Source of the DNA: Isoetes taiwanensis
Taxonomy: Eukaryota > Streptophyta > Lycopodiopsida > Isoetales > Isoetaceae
Direction of reading: 5' to 3'
Assembly (NCBI GenBank): GCA_021234155.1
Contig: JAJEKV010000207.1
Location: 1,118,001-1,182,000, forward strand
Length of the DNA stretch: 64,000 nt
In this document: positions 49,901-61,449 of the stretch, one piece after another
How the letters are laid out: the number at the start of each line of letters is the position of its first letter
How positions within the stretch are numbered: position 1 is the first letter of the stretch
Made by a program: the position numbers and the translations under genes
The notes under the pieces: generated by a model
Database searches by the model: none
The model's input: the letters and a program-made list of their open reading frames with translations, nothing else
What the model was told of the DNA's origin: nothing

Positions 49901-51059
49901 GCCTATCGTGTCCTCCACTTTTGGCTGCCTTGAAGTGCGGTGGGATAAACTAGCTAGTGCATACAAGATTAGTCTAGTATGGACCTTAAACAAAGTAATA
50001 AAAAACAATGGGACTATGGTAGGTGGCACTAGGATGGTGAGGCTAAAAAGCCATGCCCCTAGAGTTGCCCCCTAGGACCTAGACTTCCTGGGATTAAATC
50101 CTCGCCTACAAAGTGTGCATGTAAGGCAAAAGTTTTGCCCAACGGATGTGTGGTGAGTTGGTATAGGCCTTAGTAATGCCAAAATAAATGTGCATTTGGT
50201 CATGGGTTCAAACCTTGCCAATGTATGTTTATCTTTGGGAGTTATTCTTGGGGTTATCGATGATGATCCCCGACGTGGTAGAACTTAAAAGCCTATACGT
50301 GTCCTCCACTTTGGTTGCCGCAAAGCGGTGGGATAAACTAGCTAGTCTGTACAAGATTAGTCTAGTATGGACCTTAAACAAAGTAATAAAAACAATGGGA
50401 CTATGGTAGGTGGCACTACGATGGTGAGGCTAAAAGCCATGCCCCTAGAGTTGCCCCTAGGACCTAGACTTCCTAAGGCAGGATTAAATCCTGCCTACAA
50501 AGTGTGCATGTAAGGCAAAAGTTTTGCCCAACGGATGTGTGGTGAGTTGGTATAGGCCTAGTAATGCCAAAATAAATGTGCATTTGGTCATGGGTTCAAC
50601 CCTTGCCAATGTATGTTTATCTTTGGGAGTTGGTTCTTGGGGTTATACGATGATCCCAAACGTGGTAGAACTTAAAAGCCTATCGTGTCCTCTAGGCTGC
50701 CAAAAGAGTAGTGGGATAAACTAGCTAGTGCTGTACAAGATTAGTCTAGTATGGACTTTAAACAAAGTAATAAAAAAACAATGGGACTATGGTAGGTGGC
50801 ACCTTGGGATGGTGAGGCTAAAAGCCATGCCCCTAGAGTTGCCCCTAGGACCTAGACTTCCTAAAGGCGGGATTAAATCCGCCTACAAATACATGCATGT
50901 AAGGCAAAAGTTTTGCCCAACGGATGTGTGGTGAGTTGGTATAGGCCTAGTAATGCCAAAATAAATGTGCATTTGGTCATGGGTTCAACCCTTGCCAATG
51001 TATGTTTATCTTTGGGAGTTGGTTACTGGGGTTATACGATGATGATCCCCGAGGGGATT

Positions 51060-51130
51060 CCCCTTACGCATCTTTGAGAGAGAAAGCGATAGAGAGAGAG
51101 TGAGAGGGAGAGAGAGAAAGAGAAAGAGAA
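51060..51130. repeat. GA-rich microsatellite at satellite edge
   Basis: GAGAGAGAAAG-type low-complexity DNA separates the last satellite unit from the SINE cluster. A second GGGGGAG/GAGAGA tract is at 51247-51272. Confidence 0.85.
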
Positions 51131-51150
51131 TCAACACCTGAAAAAATAAT

Positions 51151-51640
51151 CATCGCGGTGGCAGCCTAGTGGTCAAGCTATTGGTAATGGGCGACCCCCA
51201 TCCAGGCCTAAAACCCACTGACTATTATCGGATGCACAAAAAAATGGGGGAGGGGGGGAGAGAGAGAGGAAAGGGTAACAGAGAATAATGAAAGGAATGT
51301 TCATCGCGGTGAGCCAAGTGGTGAAGCCATTGATAATGGGCGATCCCCATCCAGGCCCAAAACCCACTGACTCTCATCAGATGCACATAAAAGGAAAAAT
51401 ATGTGGGAGGGGGGTTATTAAGAAGAACATTCATCGCGGTGACATTCTAATGGTAAAGCCATTGGTAATGGGCGATCCCCACCCAGGCCCAAAACCCACT
51501 GACTGTCATTGGATGCTGGAAACAAAAAAAGATGGGACATACGATAGTGGGAATCCCATGGTGATCGACTATAGCGCCTATCTATCCTACGGGCATAACA
51601 CATAAGGTAGTAGTGCGGGTTCAACTCCTGCATGTTTCCA
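51151..51640 (+). mobile_element. SINE cluster: three heads and one B-box tail module
   Basis: Three copies of an about 87-bp head start at 51151, 51302 and 51432 (CATCGCGGTG...AATGGGCGA...CCAGGC...AACCCACTGACT). The first has CAGCCTAGTGG, ten of eleven matches to the A-box. After the third head, 51530-51640 holds the tail module with CCTATCTATCCTACGGGCA and GCGGGTTCAACTCCTGC, a B-box in a T-arm. The module order equals that of the minus-strand SINE at 16885-17111. Multiple heads suggest local duplication, or repeated insertion into the A-rich linkers. Confidence 0.65.
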
Positions 51641-53127
51641 AACTATCTATCTAAATAGATACATCGAGTAGTCTTGGTAATTCTATAAAATTTGGCAAAC
51701 ATTTGACATTTAACATGCAAATTCCTATTATGTTGATTCTACTACCAATTATGTAGATGAGGGTTCATATTGTTGAATAAGATGAGAAAGAATGTAATTG
51801 TAGTATAAATAAGGTAGAATATGAAGTAGGTTTGGCATGAAAAATGTCACATGGCCATTCACTTTCTTTCAGAAACCACGTTCATTATAGTCAAAGAATC
51901 CTAGAATATGATGGAATTTTGGTGTGCCTTTTTAGACTTCTTTACATCATTTTCGAATTAACACAGAAATTCCTTATGATGATTTTGGAAAAGAGAAATG
52001 TTCACATGGCCTTGGCGATAAATTTCTTGTATGGCATAATTGTAATGTTTTATCAAGTTTTATTGCCATTTATTATTTCTAAGAATAAGAGGCAAGGTCG
52101 TTGATCATTGGCTTATGTTCCAAAACTAAAACTTAGAGGCCAGTTTAGGATATAACTTGCTTTCTAATATTTATGCCCTCCAAGAATTATTATCATTATT
52201 TCTCCTCAAGTTGATATATTTTCTAACCTTATATAATATCAAAGATAATGGGTAATATAAGGAACTTGGGTTTGGGGTCTGGATTTAGATTCATGTGCTA
52301 ACTTTTCGTCATGTGTGCAATAAATAGTATGTAGGATTTGTCATCCAAGCACAAAATTCATGCACCAATTATTTCAAACAGAACTATAAACCCCTATCTC
52401 TTTACTTCCTATCATTCAATAATAATGATAGGATGTTTTCATTGGTGAGGTGTATGAAATCCTTGTCCACCTTCACAACTCTTGAAAGTAGATTTGGAAG
52501 TTGAAGATGTGCATGTTTTGTGGACATGCACCTAATATTTTGCTCATCTACTTTAATTCTACAAGAAATTTATCGCAGCGGCCTTGGCCGCCGCGAACAT
52601 TTCTTTAGTTCTAACCCTATAAAGATGGCCCGAGTCTAAGTTCTAGTCTTGTTTAGTAATGGATTTATCATAGTTCGCATTTGCGCAAAAGGCTTTCTTG
52701 AACGGATTGAATATATGGACGCGTGTCCTTGCCGTAAGATAGAGTAGATAGTTTTAGAATCTTGCTCAAACTTTAAATGCTACCTGCATGGTACTAAGTA
52801 GTTGATCCTCGTTGCATCAAATTCAAATGCTACATGCCATGCATTAGGTTGCAATTGTTCATCTCTTTATGCTAATACTTAACACAATCTTGTCCTAAAG
52901 ATCACGCATGTCAAGAGGAGACTTTTCCTTAAGTAATATTAGGTGCATATTTTTCTACGATGTAGTATTCAAACGATTTCCTTTCAACCAAGCCTTGCAT
53001 CAAAATCAACTATCGGAACAAACACGTGAGAAGTAACTTAAGAGTATCAAGAACTTCATGTAAAAAACAATGTAATAAGAATGATACGCCTAGTAATTAT
53101 ATATGAAATCTATCACAATACATATTA
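51641..53127. other. AT-rich intergenic region
   Basis: No gene is supported. The plus frame at 51844-52104 has no domain. The only recognised item is the foldback hairpin at 52564-52604. Confidence 0.5.
52564..52604. repeat. Foldback hairpin, copy 2
   Basis: GCGGCC TT GGCCGC forms the core, with outer arms AGAAATTTATCGC and GCGAACATTTCT. It shares arm sequences and the flank TCTACAAG with the copy at 16767-16809. The loop is shorter than in copy 1. Confidence 0.75.
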
Positions 53128-53285
53128 TTTTTTTTGAAGAACGTGTTTTACTTCATATTATACACTCAAAATATTACAAAGTACTTCCAGAAGTAAGAAA
53201 TGTCCCTGAAGCATCAATCACTTTTAGATGATCACTCCATATTGAAATTTTAATACGATCAGGCCAATTGAAGATCTGAAAGCAA

Positions 53286-53855
53286 TTATACACGCTTATC
53301 ATAAAAGACCTTTCTTCGCCTTCGCTTCCATACACTCCATATTAGCCAAGACTTTGCCATGTGAAATGCAATCCTTTTAGAAGCAGTCCACTGATTTGGA
53401 TAAATACCCAAAAGAAAGTGCTGACTATCCAAAGATACTCCAAAAAGAGAATGCAGCCAGGACCTAAGACTACTCAGCTTTGCACACAAATATAAACAGT
53501 GCTCCAATGTTTCAATGCACCGCTCACACATTGGGCAAAGTGGGCTTACTCCCGGCTTAAAGCGATGAACCATCTTATTAACTCTCAAATAGCGATGAAT
53601 CACCTGCCAAAGTAGAACATTTACCTTTGGAGGATTAAATTTAGACCAAACAAGATTCCAGATGGATTGCCATTGAGAAGGCAAAGTCTGTAAGTGCCAT
53701 TTTCGAGAAGGTGATAAAGTACTTGAGGAGGTAAGCAATCTGTAGCATGAACTTACTAGCTTCTTGCCTTCTTTAATACCTTGAACAAAATTCCAGCATG
53801 TCTTGTTACCCACCTTCTTAATTAGGGGAAGAGCACTTGCTACATAAGCCCATAT
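53286..53855 (-). pseudogene. LINE C-terminus with zf-RVT zinc-binding domain
   Basis: The segment encodes WAYVASALPLIKKVGNKTCW, then FNPPKVNVLLWQVIHRYL, CPMCERCIETLEHCLYLC and LIWSVWKRRRRKVF. CPxC...EHCxxxC is the zf-RVT pattern found at the C-terminus of plant LINE reverse transcriptases. The first codons of the apparent ORF (53864-53856) lie inside the inserted terminal inverted repeat and are not part of the LINE. The LINE frame continues without loss at 57849-58169 once the insertion is removed. Confidence 0.85.
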
Positions 53856-54749
53856 AACCATCATGCAATTAAATTGGGATTATGTCTTAATTTTGGGACA
53901 AATTTCATATTGCATGTTTTTAGTAGCATATTCAAATTCACACTTATGAAAACGTAATATCATGTTATTTACAAAATAGTCAATATTTCACAATATAGCA
54001 CCATATCATAAAAACGTGAATTAAAAATTTACATAGTTATTCAACTTTCTTCAAGCACCCCCAATGATATCATAGCCTTCTTCCTCCAGTTTTCCAGTGC
54101 TTTCCTCATCTTTCTCCAGTTTTCCAAAGTAAAAACTTTCTTAGCATATATCTTCTCAACTCAGAGCTACAATATTCAAGGAATGGATATTAGTCGCTCA
54201 AAATCCATGTAAGAGAGACTCACAACAAGTGGATATATAAGATTTTCCACCCACCTAAATCATGCTACTACATTCAACGTGATTTTAAAGTGCAAGAAGT
54301 CTTAATAAAGATAGCAATAACGTTTTCTATATAAGATAAAAGGGTATAGCTGTAGAAGACTTACTAAGAAAGCTAGATAGAAAAATAGATGTTATCCCAA
54401 AAATGCTTTAGAAATTTTGAACGTGCTTTTTGTACCTACACAAACATAGTAACAATAGCTTAGATAAGATGGATAAGACTTTACGCAAAATTATTTAGTT
54501 TATTCTACCTTCGATCCCAACTGTCTAGATTCTTAGGTATTAGAATTCTCAATGGCTATGATCAGGCCACGTCATCTCCAAGAACGAGTCCAAACAACAT
54601 AAAATAAGCTAAAAAAAAGGAAACAAATAGTAAACGTTGCCAAATGGCTAAAACTCCTAGGCAGAAGAAGCTTAAAATCAGAGAGATTCTTTAAAGAAAT
54701 CAAGAAGAGAAGCCCATATAGTTGCAATGTCACCGCCTCGGCAAGCAGC

Positions 54750-55540
54750 ATGAAGCTATTGAAGAATCAAATTGACGAAAGAAATCTTACCTTACAAATA
54801 TGGAATTGGAGCCGTTTTCTCTGTCTCAGCCAAGAACTTTTCCTATTTTGTGAAAAGCACCAAATTTATTTGTGCCCCATTGATATAGACGCCTCTTCAT
54901 GCCATTGCCTAGCATGCTTGCTTTCTGTAGTGTTGCTGGCTGCATCAAGGATTTTGGATTGATCAAAAATATTATACGATATACAAGGACTTGGATTGTT
55001 ATGCGTGGTACCTGTAAACATTTCGCATCAGATAGGCCTTCTACTCATCCGACGCTTATGAGTCTTTCAAAGCAGGTTAGTATTACTTGCACTTGCCTAT
55101 TCTTTATTTCTGCTTTGCCAGCCCCTTTGCTCTACCGATGCTTTCCGAGGAAAAAAAAAATTCGATTCATCCAATCCAATGAGCGATTCTACAAAGCATA
55201 CGGTTCAAGTCAAACCCTGGTTCAAGTCTTTCTACCCTGTGTTTGGGCGCTATCATTTAGATTCGGCCACGTCACACAATTCAAATTCATGAAACACGTT
55301 CAAAATGCACAAAATTCGAACCTATAACACATTTTGTGCTTCTTTTTGTGCTTTCTCTGGTATCTTCTTGCTCGATCCATGGCTTTTTCTTGCATCCTTT
55401 CACTTTGCAGATTTGATATTTGGATTTGTCATCAACATTGCTCCCTGGATTTGTAATCAATCGTTCTGTTGGGTCAGCAGACGCGCCACAGTTGCTGATT
55501 CCAAAGCTTCAGACGGACGGCCATTTCGTATACAATAAAA
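54750..55540 (+). other. Unassigned open frames inside the TIR element
   Basis: Three overlapping plus-strand frames (54750-54962, 54899-55327, 55305-55538) show no transposase motif. The second is cysteine- and phenylalanine-rich (CTCLFFISALPAPLLYRC). They could be captured host sequence or chance. I do not call a gene. Confidence 0.2.
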
Positions 55541-56740
55541 ACAGTGTATATTGTTGTTCTGCGACATTAATCCAGATAAACAGCGTTTGAATCTGGGAAA
55601 AGCTCTCAGAGTGGAAACCAAAGTCTGTTGAATCATCGGAATGGATCATCAAATCACCGGAATGAAAGTAAGAGCAGTTGAATCACCAAAAGAAAATCGT
55701 ACCTTTTGCAACAGCAGACTGCGCACGCGGCAAGGTTGATCGGACGGAGATAGCAGAACAATATGCTGCAAAAATCAAGGGTTACCAGCACCTCTAGTCT
55801 GGAGCAAATTCATTATACAGTCTGTAGCAAATTAAAGATATAGTTTTATCTCCGTTCTGAAGGTTTTTTTTCTAGATCGGCTCTTTTGCCGATTCAAGGC
55901 TTTCATTCTAATGTCTGTGCCCATCTGATCCGGCAAAGGTACGCTCTTTCCAATCTGCCCATTTTAAAAATAACAGGTGTTCTATTGCCCTTCAAATGTT
56001 GTCATCTTTGAACGCATACTCGTCTGTTCGTCTACTGCAAGGCCATTTGAGCAAGAACGGTCTGCCCAATATTCCTCTAGTCAAAATCCATCTGAGATTT
56101 GAAAAAATCCATCTAGCTTTGAGCTTTTAGCAAATCAATATGGTGCAAACCGGCATGTGCAAAAGCTTTGAGCGCATTGGTGGCAAATGGATCTGTCCAA
56201 ATCTTGTGTTCTGAGCCGATGGGTCTGCAAATGCTTTGGTTTGAGCCAATGGGTCTGAGCAAATGGACCCGCAGATAACTCCATTGTTGGGAATCCGTCA
56301 TGTGATGACCTGATTGATTGCTCCATGTTGTGGTCATGTTCGTTCTCCTGTATTTGCTGTTCTAATTTCGACACCTGAAGTTCGAGGTAATTTCAAATCT
56401 GTAGGATAAAATTTCATGTACATAAGCTTGTGTTTTTCTAAATCAGATCGAAGTTTCTGCTTAGTTTTTAAGGGTTCTTGGAGTTGGGTTTATTTCTCAT
56501 GCAAACAAGGTACATGATCCATGGTTTCAGATGCAGAGGAAATAAAAAACACGCCAAGCGTGATTTGCAGGCACATGCTTTTGCAATTATTTTTGAGTAA
56601 TTTGCAACTTAGCAACATGAAAGATTCATGATGGCTTCATCACAGTAGTAAGGCAAGACTCTCTGTCTGGAACTTCCAATATGGTTTTTTTTTTAACTGG
56701 ATTTTCTCCTGTCTTCTAAGCTTCACATCTATAGGATGAT

Positions 56741-57010
56741 TATGCTGGCCAATACACGCTTAGCGTGATTTGTTTTGTTTTATATAACCAAATGTCCTCT
56801 ACAATATTATATTGGCTAATACACACATGGCATGAATTATGTTGGCCAATACACGCCATGGAATTGTTTATTCCATGACCAAGTTCTACCTACAATATTA
56901 TGCTGGCTAATACACGCCTGGCGTGATTTGTTTGTTCTATAGCCAGGTTCTATCTGCAATATTATGCTGGCTAATACACGCTTTGCGTAATTTGTTTTGT
57001 TTCATAACCA
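56741..57010. repeat. Tandem repeat (about 66 bp) with CACGCCNGGCGTG palindromes
   Basis: The motif TGGCYAATACACGC recurs at about 56745, 56813, 56843, 56904 and 56969, followed by GCGTGATTTG and TACAATATTATG. CACGC...GCGTG is palindromic. A single further copy is near 56550. The array lies in the right third of the TIR element, where subterminal transposase-binding repeats would be expected. Confidence 0.75.
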
Positions 57011-57847
57011 GGTTTTAGTTGTTTGGATCATGTAGAAAATTAGAGGAACTTGATGACGAGTTTGAACAAGAGGTACCTTAATCATTGAATCAGATAAGTC
57101 ACGAGGGCCTTTTCTAAGGAAACTCTAAGGATAGCTTGGAAAATCTAAACAATTGGCTACGTTGTGCAGTCATCAACTTTCATCAAGTTTTTCTTTCATC
57201 TTGTTGTTCATGCTTAGAAACAAACTGGGGAATTTCGAGTGTCAATCTTAGTTTGGTCCATCCTAGGCCACTTCAAAGGCCCATCAATGGAGCCAGACTC
57301 AGAGCTAAATTCGACCGGATGTAATGGAGATTCGACGCCATAAGCTCGTCCTTGGTGCTTCGACATCTATAATTCATCGCAATGGTTGAGAATTTGAAGA
57401 TGGTTATACTCCAAAGGTCATGTGGTCATGAGGTGAAAAACAAGACCAAAAGAACCTCTGATTAAATGTTCCTCAAATTAAACTAAGTTTTTTAGTGTAT
57501 TTTTGGTGAAGTAAAAAATTGTATTTATTATCAAAACCTCAGGTAATTGGCATTATTGGTTTTGGATTTAACCATATTCTTGTTGTTGTATATTTTCCTA
57601 AATAAACTTGTAACATTAATAATTTTTTGGTCTATCACTCTACGATACAACGTTATTAATTCTAGGAAGTTTGTGTCTTTTATTATAATATCTCAAGTAA
57701 GATAAAAAGTACCCTACGAAAATGCAACATAAATGAGATTTCATGATTGCAAACAACTAGCTCAAAAACCAATTTTTCATTACGAAATGACTATAGGTTG
57801 GCGCGATTTTGGAGTTGACATAATCCCAATTTAATTGGATGATGGTT

Positions 57848-60089
57848 ATATAGTGATATCTTTATCCAACAACCCATATGTCTCCTGAAACCATTGCCAA
57901 GGAGCAATGTCAATACCAAAATACCACTGTTCAATAGAAATAATACCTGCTCTCCTCCACCTCGCTTGGGAATGCACATGCATAAATTCTACAACTGGGT
58001 GTAGTTGTCCATGAGTATACAAAGGCAACCACAGAAAGGGGGAAGATGCCTGGAGACAAGCTTCCCAATCAAATGTAATCACTGTTTGGACTACCTTCGG
58101 GCCCGAAGCAAGCCTTTCAAGATTGGAGAGGCATGTGAATAAGCTTTCAATGGATATAACAATGCCCAAGGGAGCTCAATTCTCACACCTCACTTATGAA
58201 AAACCATACACTTCTTTACTGATTGTTTAAGTAACTTCATACCTGGTGATGCACAATCATCTTGCAACAAACTGAACAATAGCTTAGAAGCTAAGACCTT
58301 ACCCTGTAAAGAAAGATCCAACATACCAAGTCCTCCTTGTTGTTTAAACAACATACATTTCTTCCACGCCACCTTCACAGTTCCTCCTTGATCGGTATAC
58401 CATACAAAATCTCTTACAATCTTTTTTTTTATCTCTCGCAAACTTAGATTTTGGAGCCAATAGAACCGAAACCAAATAAATATGCGTATTGTTCAATAAT
58501 CGACTTAGCTACTTGAATTCTACGCCAAGGATAACTTTGAACCTCTCCACCAAATCGGGTTGCCTTTGTAAATTTAAGATAATTTCATCCCATCTTTGCA
58601 TTCATGTCAATATCTAGACCAAAGGGGACTCCTAGAAGCTTTGTCTTTGCAGATGGTAAAACAACCTTCCAGGCATACTCATATAAAAAATGCAGAACTG
58701 CTTCCTTCCCCACCCATAAGGCACTACACTTAGCCCAATTAAGGAGACAACCAGATGCAATTGAAAATATATCCAAAATCTTTTTGATTATCTGCACATT
58801 ATTCTCTTCACCATCCACTAGCAAGAAGGTATCGTCGCAAACCGATTAACCAAAAACCTGTTCACCTTCCACCAATAATAAGCCCTTTACCAAACTATCC
58901 TTTCGGGATTCATGCGAAAGTCCTTACGCCACTATAGTAAACAAAAAGGAGCTAAAGGGCAACCTTGCCTTATTCCACGTTCAATTGGAAAAAGCACCAA
59001 TGGTTCTCCATGATACATTACTACCCCCTTAGCAGAAATCAACATTTTATGCATCATAGATCAGAAACCAGACCCAAATCCCAATTTCAAAAACATGGCC
59101 ACTTCACACGATCATAAGCTTTAGCAAAATCCAATTTTAAATATAGAAGATTTTGACCTGAACATTGGGCCCAATGAACTCCTTCATATCGCCACTATAT
59201 TATGAAAAAATTTGCCGACACGAAGAAAGCCCTCGACCGGTAGCGATCTATTCTCAATCCCAAAACCTGTTTAAGTCTTTTTGCATAGGCTTTTGCAATA
59301 ATTTTATAGATAGTAGATAGAAGAGTTATTTGGCGCCAATCATGAATGCTCACATGTTCTTTCACTTTAGGAATAAGAGAAATCAAACCGGTATTCAAAA
59401 TCCTATCAAGTTGATGTGAAGTACACAAATCTTTGTATGCCTCCATAATGCTCACTGACGTCCATTCCCAATGCCTTTTAAAAAATTCTACAGGAATACC
59501 ATCCATACCTGGACATTTATCTGAAGCCAACTCAAATGTTGCTGCTCGCAATTCAGACATGGACAGTGGGACTTCTAACAATTGAGATTCCTCTTGTGAA
59601 AGAATTGCATGAACCTTAGAAAGCACAATGGCAAGTGTTTGACCTTAAAAAAGTTTCAAAGTATTGAGTAAGGGACTGCTTAATCTCATTTGGCTCTGTC
59701 ATTACCCTCCCATCCGGCAGAGATAAAGAGTGCATAGTAGCTGCATACCTCTTACGCTTTGAAGCTCTAAAAATAGCTTATTACAACGATCTCCATCTTT
59801 CGGCCCGGGTTAATCATTTAACTTCGTCTGATTGAATTTGGGCCACTTCAAGACCACGAAAAGCATCAATAACCTGTTGCAATCTAAAAGAATCCGTACC
59901 CACTTTCTTAAGCTCCTCTAATTCAGCATATAACTTACTTAATGTCTCTTTTTCTTCACGAACTCGTTGCGCTCCCCACCTTTTCGCAAAAATCTTGACA
60001 TTTGCCAAAGCCTCAACAATTCTTCGCATACTATGTGGTTGAGATGAAGCCTTTTGCCAAGCCTCTTGACATCCTGCTGTCAACCTCAT
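57848..60089 (-). pseudogene. LINE reverse transcriptase region
   Basis: Read from 60089 downward: AWQKAS (pre-RT helix), SDKCPGMDGIPVEFFK (near 59510), DWRQITLLSTIYKIIAKAYA (near 59310), LDFAKAYDRV (59102-59134, motif A with catalytic Asp), and near 58825 a CDDTFLLVDG segment that stands for the usual F/YADD box. Then SGCLLNWAKCSALWVG (near 58750), QQGGLGMLDL and WRRAGIISIEQWYF. Reverse transcriptase copies the LINE RNA at the nick made by the endonuclease. Stops and frameshifts at about 59640, 59195 and 58845 break the frame. Confidence 0.85.
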
Positions 60090-61442
60090 GGCCTATACTC
60101 CAGAGGACATGCAGCGTCACCTGGATGCTCTTGACACTTTTTGCCAATTCACTGGCATGCGAGTTAACTTGGCCAAAACTAGGGTGCTGCTAGTTGCATC
60201 GTCCCGTCAGCCAAGGCTTCCCACCTTCACTTACCAGGGGCAAGAGGTAGAGGTGGCTCCGACCTACAAGTACTTGGGGATTGAGTTCTCAACTACCACC
60301 CATTGGGATGCGGCTATCAGGTTGCGGGTCACGGCGGGTTGGAAAGCACTATATGCCATGCAGAACAACAGCCACAAAGGCGAGTTGTATGCACGGGGCC
60401 ACCCGATCACATTTGTTTCGGGCCTTGGTTGAGCCGGTCCTTTTGTATGGGGCAGAAGTGTGGGGTCCGGTGATATCCCTCAACACCTGGAATGACCTCG
60501 AGCAGGTGCAGAAGGCCTTCTTGGCACGGGCCCCGGGGTGAAGTCCACGCCCGCACTGCATCCTACTCGGGGAGAGACAAGGCTTTCTTCCCCTTCAACG
60601 GGCTGCATTGGAACGCCATATCGTTTTACTTCCGGAAGGTGGTCGCTATGGCTGATACACGCTTGCCCCATCTTGCTTTGGCCCACGCCGATGGGTCCCC
60701 AACGCCGAAATCCTCGGGCTGGAAAGACAAGCAAGCTCGTGGTTCTTCTCGGGGCGAGGTGCAAACAAAGCGTCCAGTCGGGACAAAGAAAGATCGCTGA
60801 GGCACTTAAAGCGTACCTAGATGCGACTTTCCTTCGCCAAGCTCGGGACGCAGAGGCTCGGCGACGTTAAGGCGGGCACACTATCGCCAGCAAGTCAATC
60901 CTAGGCTCACAAGAGGCCCACACCGATGCCTTGTACACCCGGTGCGCCCATGAAGAAGCGGAGACTTATAGCTTCCATTCGCGACGGGTGCACATCGCCC
61001 GCATTGAAGCGGGGCATTGGGCTCGGGAACCACGAGCAAAGGCTTTGCCGGTGTTACCACCGTGGCGATTGAGGATGAATGTCATACCCTCCAGATCTGC
61101 CCGGCATTTGCCCATATCCGAGAGAGGTATGTTTGACTACTAGTGCCTGGCCAGCCGTTGCATCAGTTATTGGCTACGGCGTCAGTGGGTTTGTTGGGGT
61201 CATACCTCGAGGAGGTTATGGATGCACGGACTCGTCTGGTGTCCCTGGGGCGGTCTTGAACTGTCCTATGCAATTGTACGGTGTGCCATAATGCTTATTA
61301 TCGCTAAGGTTTTTCCTCGAAAACCCTTGGTGGGTTTTTTTAATCTCGCCGGTAATACGCTTCTTCGCTCTCTTTTGTTTGGGTCCCATAGGCCAATTGG
61401 TCTCCGTGGGACGCTAAAAACCTATTCTATTCTATTCTATTC
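60090..61442 (+). mobile_element. 5'-truncated LINE of a second clade inserted into the L1-like LINE
   Basis: It starts within a reverse transcriptase just after the catalytic box: MAYTPEDMQRHLDALDTFC, GMRVNLAKTRVLLVASS, YKYLGIEFSTTTHWDAAI, then VEPVLLYGAEVWGP in the next frame. Later parts (GHWAREP..., near 61095 CPAFAHIRERY in a shifted frame) are the C-terminal end. It ends with GGTCTCCGTGGGACG and a (TTCTA)n tail at 61423-61442. Short flanking sequences (CAACCTCAT at the left, AAACTCCTCAT at the right) may be a degraded target duplication. The family is the same as the fragment at 15776-16567; the simple-repeat tail in place of poly(A) argues for a non-L1 clade such as RTE. The frame is broken at least twice. 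Confidence 0.75.
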
Positions 61443-61449
61443 AAACTCC

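Larger units (their letters stand above)
18208..51053 (+). repeat. Satellite array, period about 393 bp, tRNA-like boxes in each unit
   Basis: A nearly uninterrupted head-to-tail array; neighbouring anchors are 393 bp apart (29014/29407, 38381/38774). Length divided by period gives about 80 units. Each unit runs from ACAAGATTAGTCTAGTATGG through GGCGGGATTAAATCCTGCC (a small hairpin), TGGTGAGTTGGTA (A-box-like), GGTTCAAACC (B-box-like, about 53 nt later) and GATGATGATCCCC. The core (about 23-39 kb) is homogeneous; the right flank (40-51 kb) is more diverged. Many units contain a fortuitous ~95-codon frame because 393 is divisible by three, but it ends in TAG in every unit. Both edges cut a unit: after 51053 it stops in the GATCCCCGA segment. 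Confidence 0.95.
53856..57847. mobile_element. 3,992-bp TIR transposon inserted in the LINE, ATAT target duplication
   Basis: The left end (53856-53886, AACCATCAT...GGGATTATGTC) and the right end (57817-57847) are reverse complements over 31 bp with one mismatch. ATAT flanks both ends (53852-53855 and 57848-57851). Removing the element plus one ATAT restores the LINE frame (ITI|WAYVAS), which also selects a 4-bp target duplication over TA or TATA. The interior has no recognisable transposase, so it is a non-autonomous copy or one too diverged to read. It contains the palindromic repeat array at 56741-57010. A 4-bp duplication occurs in a few superfamilies such as Ginger or Sola; the family cannot be assigned from this. 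Confidence 0.85.

Noticed and set aside
18386-50934. Dozens of repeated plus-strand frames of 60-111 codons starting MPNGCVVSWYRPSNAK
   Set aside because: They are the same segment of the satellite read in one frame. The unit length is divisible by three so the frame recurs, but each ends in the unit's TAG and indels between units are not multiples of three. No sign of selection for protein.
18208-51053. CRISPR-like array
   Set aside because: The repeated unit is about 393 bp with no short repeat/unique spacer alternation, and the genome is that of a plant.
53286-53864. Independent 192-aa gene
   Set aside because: Its first residues come from the inserted inverted repeat, and the rest is the zf-RVT end of the LINE whose frame continues at 57849.
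54899-55327. Transposase gene inside the TIR element
   Set aside because: No catalytic DDE/DDD spacing or zinc finger pattern; composition is irregular.
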